This document shows positions 8,536-17,393 of a DNA stretch of 64,000 bases, piece by piece (position 1 is the first letter of the stretch; every line of letters begins with the position of its first letter). The DNA lies in the NCBI GenBank assembly GCA_024402435.1, contig JAKSTU010000003.1, positions 1-64,000 of the forward strand, written 5' to 3'. The translations under genes were made by a program, and so were the position numbers. Below the pieces are notes generated by a model. It worked only from the letters and a program-made list of their open reading frames with translations, did no database searches and was not told where the DNA came from. Source of the stretch: Treponemataceae bacterium (GTDB lineage Bacteria > Spirochaetota > Spirochaetia > Treponematales > Treponemataceae).

Positions 8536-10050
8536 GTGGATTCAAAAACAATCGGCATTCTGATTGCCTTTGTTCTGTATCTGGGCCTGATGATTTTCGT
8601 AGGCTTCAGAAACATGAAGAAAAACGAAAGTGCTTCCGATTTCTTCTTGGGCGGTCGCAAACTGGGACCTTGGGTTACAGCATTGAGTGCAGAAGCTTCT
8701 GACTCATCAGCATGGCTTCTTATGGGACTTCCCGGTCTCTGCTATTTGGGCGGAATCAAAGAAACTGTCTGGACTGCAGTAGGTCTTATTGTGGGTACTT
8801 ACCTCAGCTGGCTGATCGTTGCAAAACCTTTGCGCAAATGTACAATTGCATTCGGTGACTCAATCACATTGCCCGAATTCTTTACAAACCGCTTCAAGGA
8901 CAAAAGCAAAGTTCTCTCTGTCGTATCTGTTGTTCTGATTGTTTTCTTCTTCACGATTTACACCGCATCAGGTTTTGTTGCCTGTGCAAAACTGTTCAAC
9001 TCTGTTTTCGGTCTTCCTTATCAGGCAGGTCTTGTAATCGGACTGATCATCATCCTGTCATACACAATCATGGGTGGTTATCTTGCAGTTTGTACAACTG
9101 ACTTCATTCAGGGTGCACTGATTTTCATTGCTTTCGTAATTTCCGGAGCAATCGTGATTTTTGCACTGGGCGGACCTTCTGCTGCAATTGCACAGGCAAC
9201 TGATTTCAGCAGCCGTGCAATTTCCGGAGAATTCGGTGCCGAACTTATGGCAAAATTCACTGCAAACCAGAACTATTCCGGTATGTCAATCGTATCAGCC
9301 CTTGCTTGGGGACTGGGATACTTCGGTATGCCGCACATCATCGTACGCTTCATGGGAATCCGTTCAAACAAGGAAGTAAAAAAAGCACGCCGTATCGGTA
9401 TTGTCTGGATGATCATTTCTTATGTGGGAACATTCATCATCGGTACACTGGGCACTGTTTATCTGCTTCCTACGGTTCTTAGCGGCGGTGCGGCAGAAAC
9501 TGTATTCAGCGAAACAATGCTGAAACTTTATCCCGGATTCATTGCAGGTATCTTCCTGTGCGCAATTCTTGCCGCTTCAATGAGTACTGCTGACAGTCAG
9601 CTTCTTTCTGCAGCCAGTGCAGTAAGCAACGACATCTACAAAGGCATCTTCAAAAAAGATGCTGACGAGAAAAAAGTTCTTGCAGTAGGACGCATTACCG
9701 TTCTTGTTATTGCAGCAGTTGCATTTCTTCTGTCACTCAATCCTGACAGTTCAATTTTCGGTCTGGTAAGTTATGCATGGGCAGGATTCGGCGGAACTTT
9801 CGGTCCCATCATTCTGCTGGCACTTTTCTGGCGCGGAACAACAGCAAAGGGTGCTATTGCCGGTCTTATCGGCGGTGCTGTAACTGTTGTTGCATGGCAT
9901 AACGTTTCCGGCGGAATCTTCAATCTGTACGAAATCGTTCCCGGTTTTGTGGTTTGTCTGATTCTTACAGTTCTCGTCAGTCTGCTGGACAAGAACAAAG
10001 ATGTTGACATGCTCGCAGAATTCGACGCTTACAAAGAAATGGAAGACTGA
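8536..10050 (+). CDS. putP: Sodium:solute symporter, PutP (Na+/proline) type
   Basis: This is an inner-membrane Na+-coupled symporter of the SSS family. The 504-residue product has about 13 hydrophobic helices and closely PutP-like motifs: SDFFLGGRKLGPWVTALSAE followed by ASDSSAWLLMGLPG (the Na+ and substrate site region), the GDSITLPEFFTNRF loop, and ASMSTADSQLLSAASAVSND in the eighth core helix. Proline is therefore the likely substrate, although a position after uxuBA leaves another organic acid possible. GTG 8536 is chosen because GGGAGA precedes it by 5 nt and the protein then begins at the family position. An upstream in-frame ATG at 8359 lies inside the structured leader and is rejected. 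Confidence 0.88.
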   Translation: MDSKTIGILIAFVLYLGLMIFVGFRNMKKNESASDFFLGGRKLGPWVTALSAEASDSSAWLLMGLPGLCYLGGIKETVWTAVGLIVGTYLSWLIVAKPLRKCTIAFGDSITLPEFFTNRFKDKSKVLSVVSVVLIVFFFTIYTASGFVACAKLFNSVFGLPYQAGLVIGLIIILSYTIMGGYLAVCTTDFIQGALIFIAFVISGAIVIFALGGPSAAIAQATDFSSRAISGEFGAELMAKFTANQNYSGMSIVSALAWGLGYFGMPHIIVRFMGIRSNKEVKKARRIGIVWMIISYVGTFIIGTLGTVYLLPTVLSGGAAETVFSETMLKLYPGFIAGIFLCAILAASMSTADSQLLSAASAVSNDIYKGIFKKDADEKKVLAVGRITVLVIAAVAFLLSLNPDSSIFGLVSYAWAGFGGTFGPIILLALFWRGTTAKGAIAGLIGGAVTVVAWHNVSGGIFNLYEIVPGFVVCLILTVLVSLLDKNKDVDMLAEFDAYKEMED

Positions 10051-10075
10051 CCGAAATCTGCAAACCTGATTTTGC

Positions 10076-10104
10076 TTGCCCACGATTTTTGTTTGTGATA
10101 TACA
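10076..10104 (+). promoter_or_regulatory. Promoter of MATE gene, leaderless spacing
   Basis: TTGCCC (10076-10081), a 17-bp spacer and TATACA (10099-10104) end 6 nt before GTG 10111. No Shine-Dalgarno sequence is present. Confidence 0.6.
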
Positions 10105-10110
10105 AAAGTC

Positions 10111-11451
10111 GTGGAACATCTTTTTTCTAAAAAAGACATCTGGTCTTTGATATGGCCGCTGATGGTTGAACAGTTTCTTGCCATTACTCTGGGTATGGCA
10201 GATATTATGATGGTTTCAACCCTCGGCGAGTCCGCTGTTTCAGGCGTATCTCTCGTAGATACGCTTTTTATTTTTATCAATCAGCTTTTTGCAGCCCTTG
10301 CAACCGGTGGCGCTGTAGTCTGCTCACAGTTCATCGGCCGTAAACAGCCGGAAAGAGCCGGTGCCGCAGCCAAACAGCTGATTCTTGTTGTCGTTGCCAG
10401 TTCCTTCTTCTTTTCACTTGTCTGCTTTCCTTTCCGCTCCGGCATTCTTCGCCTGATTTTCGGCTCAATAGAAAATGACGTGCTTCTTAACGCTGACACT
10501 TATTTTATGTGGATGCTGGTAGGCCTGCCTGCTGTGGCACTTTACAATGCATGTGCAGCTTTGTTCCGTTCACAGGGAAACAGCCGCGTTGCCATGTGGA
10601 CAGGTCTTCTTATAAATGTGGTGAACATCGGCGGAAACGCGATCATGCTTTATGGAATGCACAGCGGTACGGAAGGTGTTGCAATTCCTACCTTTGTCTC
10701 GCGGACTCTGGCGTCTGTGGTCATGCTGGTTCTGCTCAGAAAACCCGGTTACAGCAAACAGATAAGCATTCTCGGTCTGTCAAAAACTTCTCTGGAATTG
10801 CCGCTGATCAAAAAAATCCTGCAGATCGGCGTACCGAACGGCCTTGAAAACAGCGTGTTCCAACTGGGAAAAATCCTTGTAATCACTCTTGTGGCTGAGT
10901 TCGGAACAGGAGCAATCGCTGCAAACGCGGCTTCAAACACAGTTGCAAGTTTTGAAGTTCTGCCTGCAGCCTCCGTGGGACTTGCGCTTCTGACAATCGT
11001 AGGACAGTGCATGGGAGCCGGACGTTCCGATGAAGCGGAATATTTTACCAGACGGCTTATGCTGATTGGTTACGCCGGAACAGTCCTTCTGAATTTGCCT
11101 CTGCTTCTTCTTTCAAAACACCTGGTATCCTTCTACAACATGTCTCCTGACACAGCGCATCTTGCATGGCAGATGCTCATGTGCCACGGAATCAACTGCA
11201 TGGTGTTCTGGCCTTCATCCTTTGCTTTGCCCAACGCACTGCGGGCTTCAAATGATGCAAAATTCACCATGATTGTTTCTTTTATTTCCATGTGGACGGT
11301 GCGGATCGGTCTGAGTTATGTGTTCGCAAAGTTCTGTGGGTTCGGCGCATTGGGAACCTGGTATGCCATGATGTGCGACTGGGTTGTGCGCTCAATCTGT
11401 TTTGTGCTGCGGCTGAAAAGCGGCAAATGGAAAAAGCGTTCATTGCTGTGA
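10111..11451 (+). CDS. MATE family efflux transporter
   Basis: This is a 446-residue inner-membrane exporter of the multidrug and toxin extrusion family, which uses Na+ or H+ gradients. It has twelve hydrophobic helices in two similar halves. The first half has IWPLMVEQFLAITLGMADIM and the second IGVPNGLENSVFQLGKILVI, the two equivalent family motifs. The substrate cannot be read from the sequence. It starts with GTG; a promoter ends 6 nt upstream, so the transcript appears leaderless. A second, only distantly similar MATE protein lies at 19608-20975. Confidence 0.92.
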   Translation: MEHLFSKKDIWSLIWPLMVEQFLAITLGMADIMMVSTLGESAVSGVSLVDTLFIFINQLFAALATGGAVVCSQFIGRKQPERAGAAAKQLILVVVASSFFFSLVCFPFRSGILRLIFGSIENDVLLNADTYFMWMLVGLPAVALYNACAALFRSQGNSRVAMWTGLLINVVNIGGNAIMLYGMHSGTEGVAIPTFVSRTLASVVMLVLLRKPGYSKQISILGLSKTSLELPLIKKILQIGVPNGLENSVFQLGKILVITLVAEFGTGAIAANAASNTVASFEVLPAASVGLALLTIVGQCMGAGRSDEAEYFTRRLMLIGYAGTVLLNLPLLLLSKHLVSFYNMSPDTAHLAWQMLMCHGINCMVFWPSSFALPNALRASNDAKFTMIVSFISMWTVRIGLSYVFAKFCGFGALGTWYAMMCDWVVRSICFVLRLKSGKWKKRSLL

Positions 11452-11548
11452 TTTTCTTACCTGACAGAAAAAATTGGCTTGATTTTGCCGATAATTTGAA
11501 AAATACTGAAGACCAGTTTTCTGCAGTTTTCGTTTACGGAGTTTTTTC

Positions 11549-12715
11549 ATGACAAAGACAGTGGCCCTTGATTTATGTTCAGAATACAATTTTGACGAAG
11601 TTTATGCTTCGGTCAGAAAAATGATGGAACTTGTTCCGCCGCCTGATGTAAAAGGCAAGACAGTGCTGCTGAAGCCCAACATGCTTTCGGCAAAAAAACC
11701 GGAAGCAGCGGTCTGCACACATCCTGTTGTTGTGGGTGCGGCCGTAAAAGCCTTTGTTGAACTTGGAGCCGGCCGTGTAATTGTGGGCGAATCACCTGCA
11801 ACTGCAAATCCTACAAGCACTGCAAAATCCGTAGGTACATACGATCAGGTAATCAGTAACGGCGGTGAATGGAGAGAGTTTTCAGACTGCCGTATGTATC
11901 CGATTCCCGAAGGAAAAATAATCAGACAGATTGAAATGACGACGGTTCTTGAAGAAGCAGATGTTGTTGTTTCACTTTCAAAACTCAAGAGCCATCAGTT
12001 CATGTCTTATACCGGAGCCATGAAAAATCTTTTCGGGCTGGTTGTGGGACTTAAAAAAGCCCAGATGCACTATCGTTTTGCCGACAAAAAGGATTTTGGC
12101 GCTTATCTTACGGATCTGGTTCTGGCATCAAAACCTCAGTACGCAATTATGGATGCAATTGTCGGCATGGAAGGAATGGGCGGTCCCGGAAACGGAGACC
12201 CGATACAACTGGGATTTCTCGCAGCTTCTGACAATATTCTTGCACTGGACTGGACCTGTGCTTCTGCAGTGGGTTACAATCCTCATCAGATTGTGAATCT
12301 TGAAGATGCACTGCAGCGGGGTTTGTGGCTTGATTCACCGGAAGAAATTGAGTTTGCCGGAGCGACTTTTGATCAGATCCGAAACAGGAATTTCAAAATT
12401 GTCAAAGATGCATCCGCTTCCATTACTCTGCAGAAAATGCTTCCCGGATTTTTGAATTCTCTGGCAACACTGGTTTTTGTAAAGACACCCCGTTTTGATG
12501 CGAAAAAATGCATAAAATGCGGACGGTGCATAGAAATTTGTCCGCCGCAGACTATCCGTTTTGACAAATACAAAGAAGGTGCGGACCCGCAGAAGAAAAA
12601 TATCGGTGCCGCAAAAGATGCGAAAGTTGAATTCATTGACCGCAAAAAATGTCTCCACTGTTTCTGCTGTCATGAAATCTGCCCTGTTGAGGCAATCACT
12701 CTCCACCGTTTCTGA
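11549..12715 (+). CDS. DUF362 domain protein with two 4Fe-4S clusters
   Basis: The 388-residue protein has an N-terminal DUF362 domain (KGKTVLLKPNMLSAKKPEAA, then THPVVVGAAVKAF and later LSKLKSHQFMSYTGAMKNLFG) and a C-terminal ferredoxin-like domain. The two cluster motifs are CIKCGRCIEICPP near residue 325 and CLHCFCCHEICPVEA at the end; each supplies four cysteines. It is probably a cytoplasmic electron-transfer or redox protein whose partner is unknown. GGAG lies 9 nt before the ATG. It follows the MATE gene by about 100 bp with no clear terminator between them. A 41-bp tandem repeat starts just downstream. Confidence 0.9.
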   Translation: MTKTVALDLCSEYNFDEVYASVRKMMELVPPPDVKGKTVLLKPNMLSAKKPEAAVCTHPVVVGAAVKAFVELGAGRVIVGESPATANPTSTAKSVGTYDQVISNGGEWREFSDCRMYPIPEGKIIRQIEMTTVLEEADVVVSLSKLKSHQFMSYTGAMKNLFGLVVGLKKAQMHYRFADKKDFGAYLTDLVLASKPQYAIMDAIVGMEGMGGPGNGDPIQLGFLAASDNILALDWTCASAVGYNPHQIVNLEDALQRGLWLDSPEEIEFAGATFDQIRNRNFKIVKDASASITLQKMLPGFLNSLATLVFVKTPRFDAKKCIKCGRCIEICPPQTIRFDKYKEGADPQKKNIGAAKDAKVEFIDRKKCLHCFCCHEICPVEAITLHRF

Positions 12716-13012
12716 CAAATCCGTCTGGCGTGCTGAACGAAATGCCCACAACGCAATGGTTGTTGTGCTGAGCGGAATGAACGAAGTTGTTGACACACCC
12801 GTGTCATCCTGCGCGGAATGTACGAAGTAATTGACACACCCATGTCATCCTGAGCGGAATGTATGAAGTTATTGACACACCCGTGTCATCCTGAGCGGAA
12901 TGAACGAAGTGAATGGAGTCGAAGGATCTGCCCGAACTCACATATTGTTTTTTGGTGCTCAGAATGACGTAGTTCCCCGGAATGGCAAAGTGAATGAGGA
13001 CAGCCTGATATG
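12716..13012. repeat. 41-bp tandem repeat and gene-free interval
   Basis: No gene is supported between the DUF362 gene and 13048. The unit GTCATCCTGAGCGGAATG plus GAAGT and TTGACACACCC recurs at 12803, 12844 and 12885, a period of exactly 41 bp, with a divergent fourth copy before 12803. The last copy extends into GGAGTCGAAGGATCTG and is matched by GCTCAGAATGAC at 12957-12968, the reverse complement of the unit start, so the array can close into a hairpin. The consensus and period match the left-edge repeat. Confidence 0.8.
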
Positions 13013-13041
13013 TTGACAAAAAACACAAAATTGTAAAAGAT
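13013..13041 (+). promoter_or_regulatory. Putative promoter with leaderless spacing
   Basis: A perfect TTGACA (13013-13018), a 17-bp spacer and AAAGAT (13036-13041) end 6 nt before GTG 13048. The -10 is poor but keeps the key A2 and T6. Confidence 0.5.
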
Positions 13042-13047
13042 TTGAAC

Positions 13048-13953
13048 GTGCTAAAACAAAGTGAAAAAAAATCTCTGTCCGATTACAAGACAATAGTATC
13101 ATGGCTTACGGTTCCATTTTTGGGCAAATCCATCAGCAAATTTTGGAAACTGATTTTTACAGTTCTCAGGAACTTTTTTTTCCTCCAGTTTTCAGTCAAA
13201 TTCAAAATCCGTAAAATTCCAGTTGTTCATGTGGATCATCCTTTGGACCTGAAAATCAAATTTACACCGGACAAAGTTGAAGACTATCTGGAATTCGTTG
13301 ATTTTTTCATCCGTCCTGTAAGTCTCCTGATTTATCGCCTGCCACGTTCCGAATATCGTATGGATGTAAGTGACTACATGGGCAGACTGAGAGAATGTTA
13401 TTACGATGCTTCTCTTGTGTACCGCAAAAGCATGTCCACAACTTACAGACCTAAGCATGTAAAGCACAAAGGTTTCGGTACAATTCATGCTTTTGACCCC
13501 CATTATCTGTGTGTCCCCAGTCTTCATATCGTGCTTGTCTGCCTGACCTGGAAATATGTGGAAAAAATAATTGACAGACTGGGTTTTTCAGAAGAGACGA
13601 AAAAAGCGCTTTGTGACGAAGCGTTCAGAACAGCGGTGTCAATCAGCGAAAGCGTTCTGTACATAAAGCAGCACAGCGTAAACTGCATTCCCGCAGCTCT
13701 GTATCTTCTTTGTGTTACTCAAGGTGATGTGTTCAAGATTGAAGACGCTGTCCGGCTTATTGATGCACTTTTTGTAAAATGCGAAGACATTTCGGATGAA
13801 GACAGACGGCAGATCCGCAGTTACATCGAGTTCATGTTCGACCGTTTCCTGCTTGAAGGATTGAGCCAGGACAAATGGATTGATTCGATTGTACGCTGGC
13901 TCTCTGAATATAAATCAGAAGTAACTGAAGAAGCCGCTGTAAAAGAATTCTGA
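13048..13953 (+). CDS. Unknown protein with PAP2-like motifs
   Basis: I do not recognise this 301-residue protein. One or two hydrophobic stretches lie within the first 60 residues (LTVPFLGKS, then LIFTVLRNFFFLQF). The middle has YLCVPSLHIVLVCLTW, which resembles the PSxH motif of type 2 phosphatidic acid phosphatases. About 60 residues later SVLYIKQHSVNCIPAALYLL resembles the family's final His-containing helix. The Arg-rich first PAP2 motif (KxxxxxxRP) is suggested only weakly by KSMSTTYRPKHVKHKG. The C-terminal ~90 residues look helical and soluble. A lipid or isoprenyl phosphatase role is possible but unproven. GTG 13048 is chosen from promoter spacing; TTG 13042 is an alternative. murJ lies convergently 14 bp away. 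Confidence 0.65.
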   Translation: MLKQSEKKSLSDYKTIVSWLTVPFLGKSISKFWKLIFTVLRNFFFLQFSVKFKIRKIPVVHVDHPLDLKIKFTPDKVEDYLEFVDFFIRPVSLLIYRLPRSEYRMDVSDYMGRLRECYYDASLVYRKSMSTTYRPKHVKHKGFGTIHAFDPHYLCVPSLHIVLVCLTWKYVEKIIDRLGFSEETKKALCDEAFRTAVSISESVLYIKQHSVNCIPAALYLLCVTQGDVFKIEDAVRLIDALFVKCEDISDEDRRQIRSYIEFMFDRFLLEGLSQDKWIDSIVRWLSEYKSEVTEEAAVKEF

Positions 13954-13967
13954 TTCCGTAAGAAATC

Positions 13968-15566
13968 CTATTTTCTGAACTTGCGTTTTACGGCACCGGC
14001 CAGTGAAACAAAAACCGGGTCTTTTGTAACTGCAAGAAGTGCGACACCAGCAGCAAAAAATACAAGTGCAAAAATAATCAGGGGAACACCCTGTGAGACA
14101 ATTCTCGTTCTTCCTGCAAAAAACTGCAGAACCGGTTCTTTCATCAGCAGAACCGGTACACAGGCAACAACCGAAAACACAATCATTTTTAGACTGTAAG
14201 TCAGAGTTGATTTTATCAGTTTGCCCACGTCGGCAGTGTTTTCTTTTTTCATGGCTACAAAAAGCACCACAGTGTTTGCAAAACTTGCAATGGTAAGAGC
14301 AAGTGCAATTCCGCCGCCCTGCATGGGACCCACCAGAATCAGTGCCAGAAGGATATTGGTTCCGAATCCGATAATTCCTGCAAATGTGGGCGTTTTGGTG
14401 TTGCTCTGTGCATAGAAGGCCGGAGAAATGATTCTGTTCAGCGCAATGAAAAACAGTCCCGCAATGTGGAAAAGGAAAGCATCCTTTGTAAGGCGCACTG
14501 ATTCTTCGGAAAAGCTTTTTGACTGATAAACCAGGCGTATGATGTTTTCTCCCGTAATCAGCGAAAAGAAAGTTGTGGGAATGCAGATCAGAGCCACAAT
14601 GCGTATTGCGTTTTTAAGAAGCTCGTTGAATTTGTCAAAGTCTTTCTTCTGTGCATGGGTTGTAAGTTCGGGCAGAATGACTGTTCCGATTGATACGGCA
14701 AAAATTCCCAGAATCAGTTCCTGAAGGCGCAGTGAATACTGAATGCTTGACGCAATGCCTGTGCCGGCACGTCCTGCAAGGGCCGTAGAAACTGCGTCAT
14801 TCAGCTGGTATGCTGCCATTCCGATTATAGTGGGCCCGATCAGGCGGAGAACTTTCTGTGTGCCTTTGTTGGCAAAAGTTTTTCTCAGACTGGTAAAGCC
14901 GGGGCGGAATCCGTTTTTTATTACGAAAGGCAGCTGAAAAATAGCCTGTACACAGCCGCCGGTAATCACACCGACTGACATTGCCCTGGCCGGGTTTGCC
15001 ATATAAGGTGACAGAATGTATGTAAAACCGATGATGATCAGATTGAAGAGAACCGGAGTAAAGCCTGAAGGGGCAAAAACTTTTACACCGTTCAGAATAC
15101 CCTGAAAAAGAGCTGCAAGTGAAACAACGAAAAGATAGGGAAACATTATGCGGGTAAGAAGCGCCATTTCCGGCAGAATTGCAGGATCCGTTTCTTCTCC
15201 GGCAAAAAGCGGAACGATTACCGGCGCCAAAGCGATTCCCAAAGCACATACGATTGCAGTCAGAAAAGAAACCAGTGTAAATGTTGCGTTGATGAAATCC
15301 TGTGTCTCTTCATCGTTGCCTTTTTCGAGATAACTTCTGAAAGTGGGGATAAAAGCTACGGAAACGCTGTTTTCGGCAAAGAGGCGCCGGAACAGGTTAG
15401 GCAGACTGAACGCAATCTGGAATGCGTCTGCAAGGGAACTGGTACCCAAAAATGCGGCTTTTGTCATTTCCCGCACCAGACCCAGAACTCGGCTCAGCAG
15501 TGTCAGAACAGAAAGACTGATTCCCGACCTGACAATGGATTTTTTTGATTCACTTTGATTACTCAT
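13968..15566 (-). CDS. murJ: Lipid II flippase MurJ
   Basis: MurJ flips the peptidoglycan precursor lipid II across the inner membrane. The 532-residue product has about 14 hydrophobic helices and the MOP-superfamily signatures: ISLSVLTLLSRVLGLVREMT at the N terminus, AFQIAFSLPNLFRRLFAENS near residue 60 and AFIPTFRSYLEKG after it. The length is typical. ATG 15566 places the protein at the family start; an upstream in-frame start at 15656 adds an implausible tail. A promoter ends 7 nt before ATG 15566. The gene is divergent from the cyclase operon and converges on the PAP2-like gene. Confidence 0.95.
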   Translation of the reverse strand: MSNQSESKKSIVRSGISLSVLTLLSRVLGLVREMTKAAFLGTSSLADAFQIAFSLPNLFRRLFAENSVSVAFIPTFRSYLEKGNDEETQDFINATFTLVSFLTAIVCALGIALAPVIVPLFAGEETDPAILPEMALLTRIMFPYLFVVSLAALFQGILNGVKVFAPSGFTPVLFNLIIIGFTYILSPYMANPARAMSVGVITGGCVQAIFQLPFVIKNGFRPGFTSLRKTFANKGTQKVLRLIGPTIIGMAAYQLNDAVSTALAGRAGTGIASSIQYSLRLQELILGIFAVSIGTVILPELTTHAQKKDFDKFNELLKNAIRIVALICIPTTFFSLITGENIIRLVYQSKSFSEESVRLTKDAFLFHIAGLFFIALNRIISPAFYAQSNTKTPTFAGIIGFGTNILLALILVGPMQGGGIALALTIASFANTVVLFVAMKKENTADVGKLIKSTLTYSLKMIVFSVVACVPVLLMKEPVLQFFAGRTRIVSQGVPLIIFALVFFAAGVALLAVTKDPVFVSLAGAVKRKFRK

Positions 15567-15573
15567 GCTATGG

Positions 15574-15602
15574 ATATTAGTTTTAATCCGCAAAATACGC
15601 AA
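15574..15602 (-). promoter_or_regulatory. murJ promoter, leaderless spacing
   Basis: On the minus strand TTGCGT (15602-15597), a 17-bp spacer and TAATAT (15579-15574) end 7 nt before ATG 15566. No Shine-Dalgarno sequence is visible. Confidence 0.6.
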
Positions 15603-15704
15603 TTGATATATTGTGCTATCAGATAGATATTTCTTATCCAATTTTACACTTTGCATTTGCTAATTCAAAAAATAAATGATAAACTTAGATAAATTGGAGA
15701 TTTT

Positions 15705-17393
15705 ATGGCCAAAAAAAATCGTTTTTTTCAGTATGTAGGGAAAACTCCCCTCATACATATATCTTCAAAAATACTTGCTGTTTTCATACTGCTTCTTCTG
15801 CTGTCGAATTTTTCAACCAACTTCATCAATATGCAGCTGCATCGCAATCATGTAATTACGCTTACAAATCAGATTCTTGTAAACGAACTGAAAGAGATTT
15901 ACACAGTTGCAGAAAATCAGTTCGAAATTTTCCGTTATTCACAGGACCGGGATTCCTCTTTGGATGCAATCTGTACAACTGCTTCCAAGGAATTCAAAAA
16001 CGCACACAGCACATGCATCGGTATTGAACCAGGCGGAAATCTTGTTTTCATAACCAGTTCTGACCCTGATTTTACAGCTTTCAAAGACAGCGATGCACTT
16101 CATACCATGAACATGAACAGGGCAGAGGGCATTCTTGAAGGAAGCATTCGTTTTTCCAACGAAAGAGGCGAATTTCTTGGTGTATACAAATACAGCGAAA
16201 ACTGGAAGTGCTATCTGATCCGTGCCGAACTGAATCAGGACATGAACGAAAGTTCCCGGCACGTTTTCATGATCGTTTCCCAGATCATCGTTGTCATGGT
16301 GCTGGTTTTCATGCTGGCCGGCCTCAAGATGTTCTCCAACATTCTCAAGTACATCAGGCGGATTACAGAAAGTCTTTACAAAATGCAGGTTTCCCAGAAA
16401 CTTGAACTTATCGATCTTAAAGGTGCGCCCAACGATGACATTACATATTTGGGAATTTCATTCAACTCCCTTTCTTCAACAATCAACAACCTGCTTTCCA
16501 TTTTCCAGAAATTCGTAACTCAGGACGTTGTAAAGCGTGCTTATCAGGAACACAACATCCGTCTTGAAGGAAAACAGAATGATCTGACCATTCTCTTCTC
16601 GGACATCCGCGGCTTTACTTACATGACCGAAACTTTGGGCAATGACATAATCAACCTGCTGAACATTCATTACAATCAGGTTATTCACGGCATTCACGAA
16701 AACAAAGGAATCATCGGTTCAATCATCGGGGACGCCGTTCTTGCAATTTACGGAACACTGGATTCTGACGTGAACAAATCAGTTCTGTCATTGCAGTCCG
16801 CATGGGAAATTACCCGGGTAACTGCAATGCTCCGCGAAAAAATGAAGGCCCGCCGCATTGAGATTGAAAGTGAACGCAAACTTTCTGAATCAGAAGAACA
16901 TGTTTTCAAGGCAATTCTGATTGATGTTGGTGTCGGTATTGACGGAGGAAAAGTTTTCTACGGAAACATCGGTTCTTCGGAGCGCATGACAAATACGGTA
17001 ATCGGTGACAATGTAAACTCTGCGTCACGTCTTGAAGGCCTTACAAGAATCTACAAGCTGCCTGTTGTAATTTCTGAGTATGTAAAAGACGAAGTTGAAA
17101 AAAACAGCAGCGAATACATTTTCTTTGAAATCGATACGGTCCAGGTAAAGGGAAAAACTCTCGGCAAAAAGATTTTCATTCCTTTTGAAAAGGCATCAAC
17201 TGATGAAAAAACTTTGGAATCTTACCGGATTTTTGAAAAAGGACTTGAGGATTATTATGCAGGCCGGTGGCCGGAAGCGGAAAAATATTTCAGACAAAGC
17301 GGAAATGCGGTTTCGGGCGTGTTCCTGGAACGCATCAGCGGTAAAAATGCACCTGCAGATTGGAGCGGAATATGGACAATGACAACAAAATGA
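15705..17393 (+). CDS. Membrane class III adenylate/guanylate cyclase
   Basis: The product likely makes cAMP (or cGMP) in response to an external signal. In its 562 residues an N-terminal transmembrane helix (about 18-37) is followed by a ~150-residue extracytoplasmic sensor region, a second helix near 185-207, a HAMP-like linker, and a class III catalytic domain. The two metal-binding aspartates are visible in LFSDIRGF (near residue 298) and IGDAVLAIYG (near 342). NTVIGDNVNSASRLE near 430 supplies the late catalytic region. The domain therefore looks active; substrate choice cannot be settled by eye. TTGGAG lies 8 nt before the ATG. The next gene overlaps by 22 bp. Confidence 0.92.
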   Translation: MAKKNRFFQYVGKTPLIHISSKILAVFILLLLLSNFSTNFINMQLHRNHVITLTNQILVNELKEIYTVAENQFEIFRYSQDRDSSLDAICTTASKEFKNAHSTCIGIEPGGNLVFITSSDPDFTAFKDSDALHTMNMNRAEGILEGSIRFSNERGEFLGVYKYSENWKCYLIRAELNQDMNESSRHVFMIVSQIIVVMVLVFMLAGLKMFSNILKYIRRITESLYKMQVSQKLELIDLKGAPNDDITYLGISFNSLSSTINNLLSIFQKFVTQDVVKRAYQEHNIRLEGKQNDLTILFSDIRGFTYMTETLGNDIINLLNIHYNQVIHGIHENKGIIGSIIGDAVLAIYGTLDSDVNKSVLSLQSAWEITRVTAMLREKMKARRIEIESERKLSESEEHVFKAILIDVGVGIDGGKVFYGNIGSSERMTNTVIGDNVNSASRLEGLTRIYKLPVVISEYVKDEVEKNSSEYIFFEIDTVQVKGKTLGKKIFIPFEKASTDEKTLESYRIFEKGLEDYYAGRWPEAEKYFRQSGNAVSGVFLERISGKNAPADWSGIWTMTTK

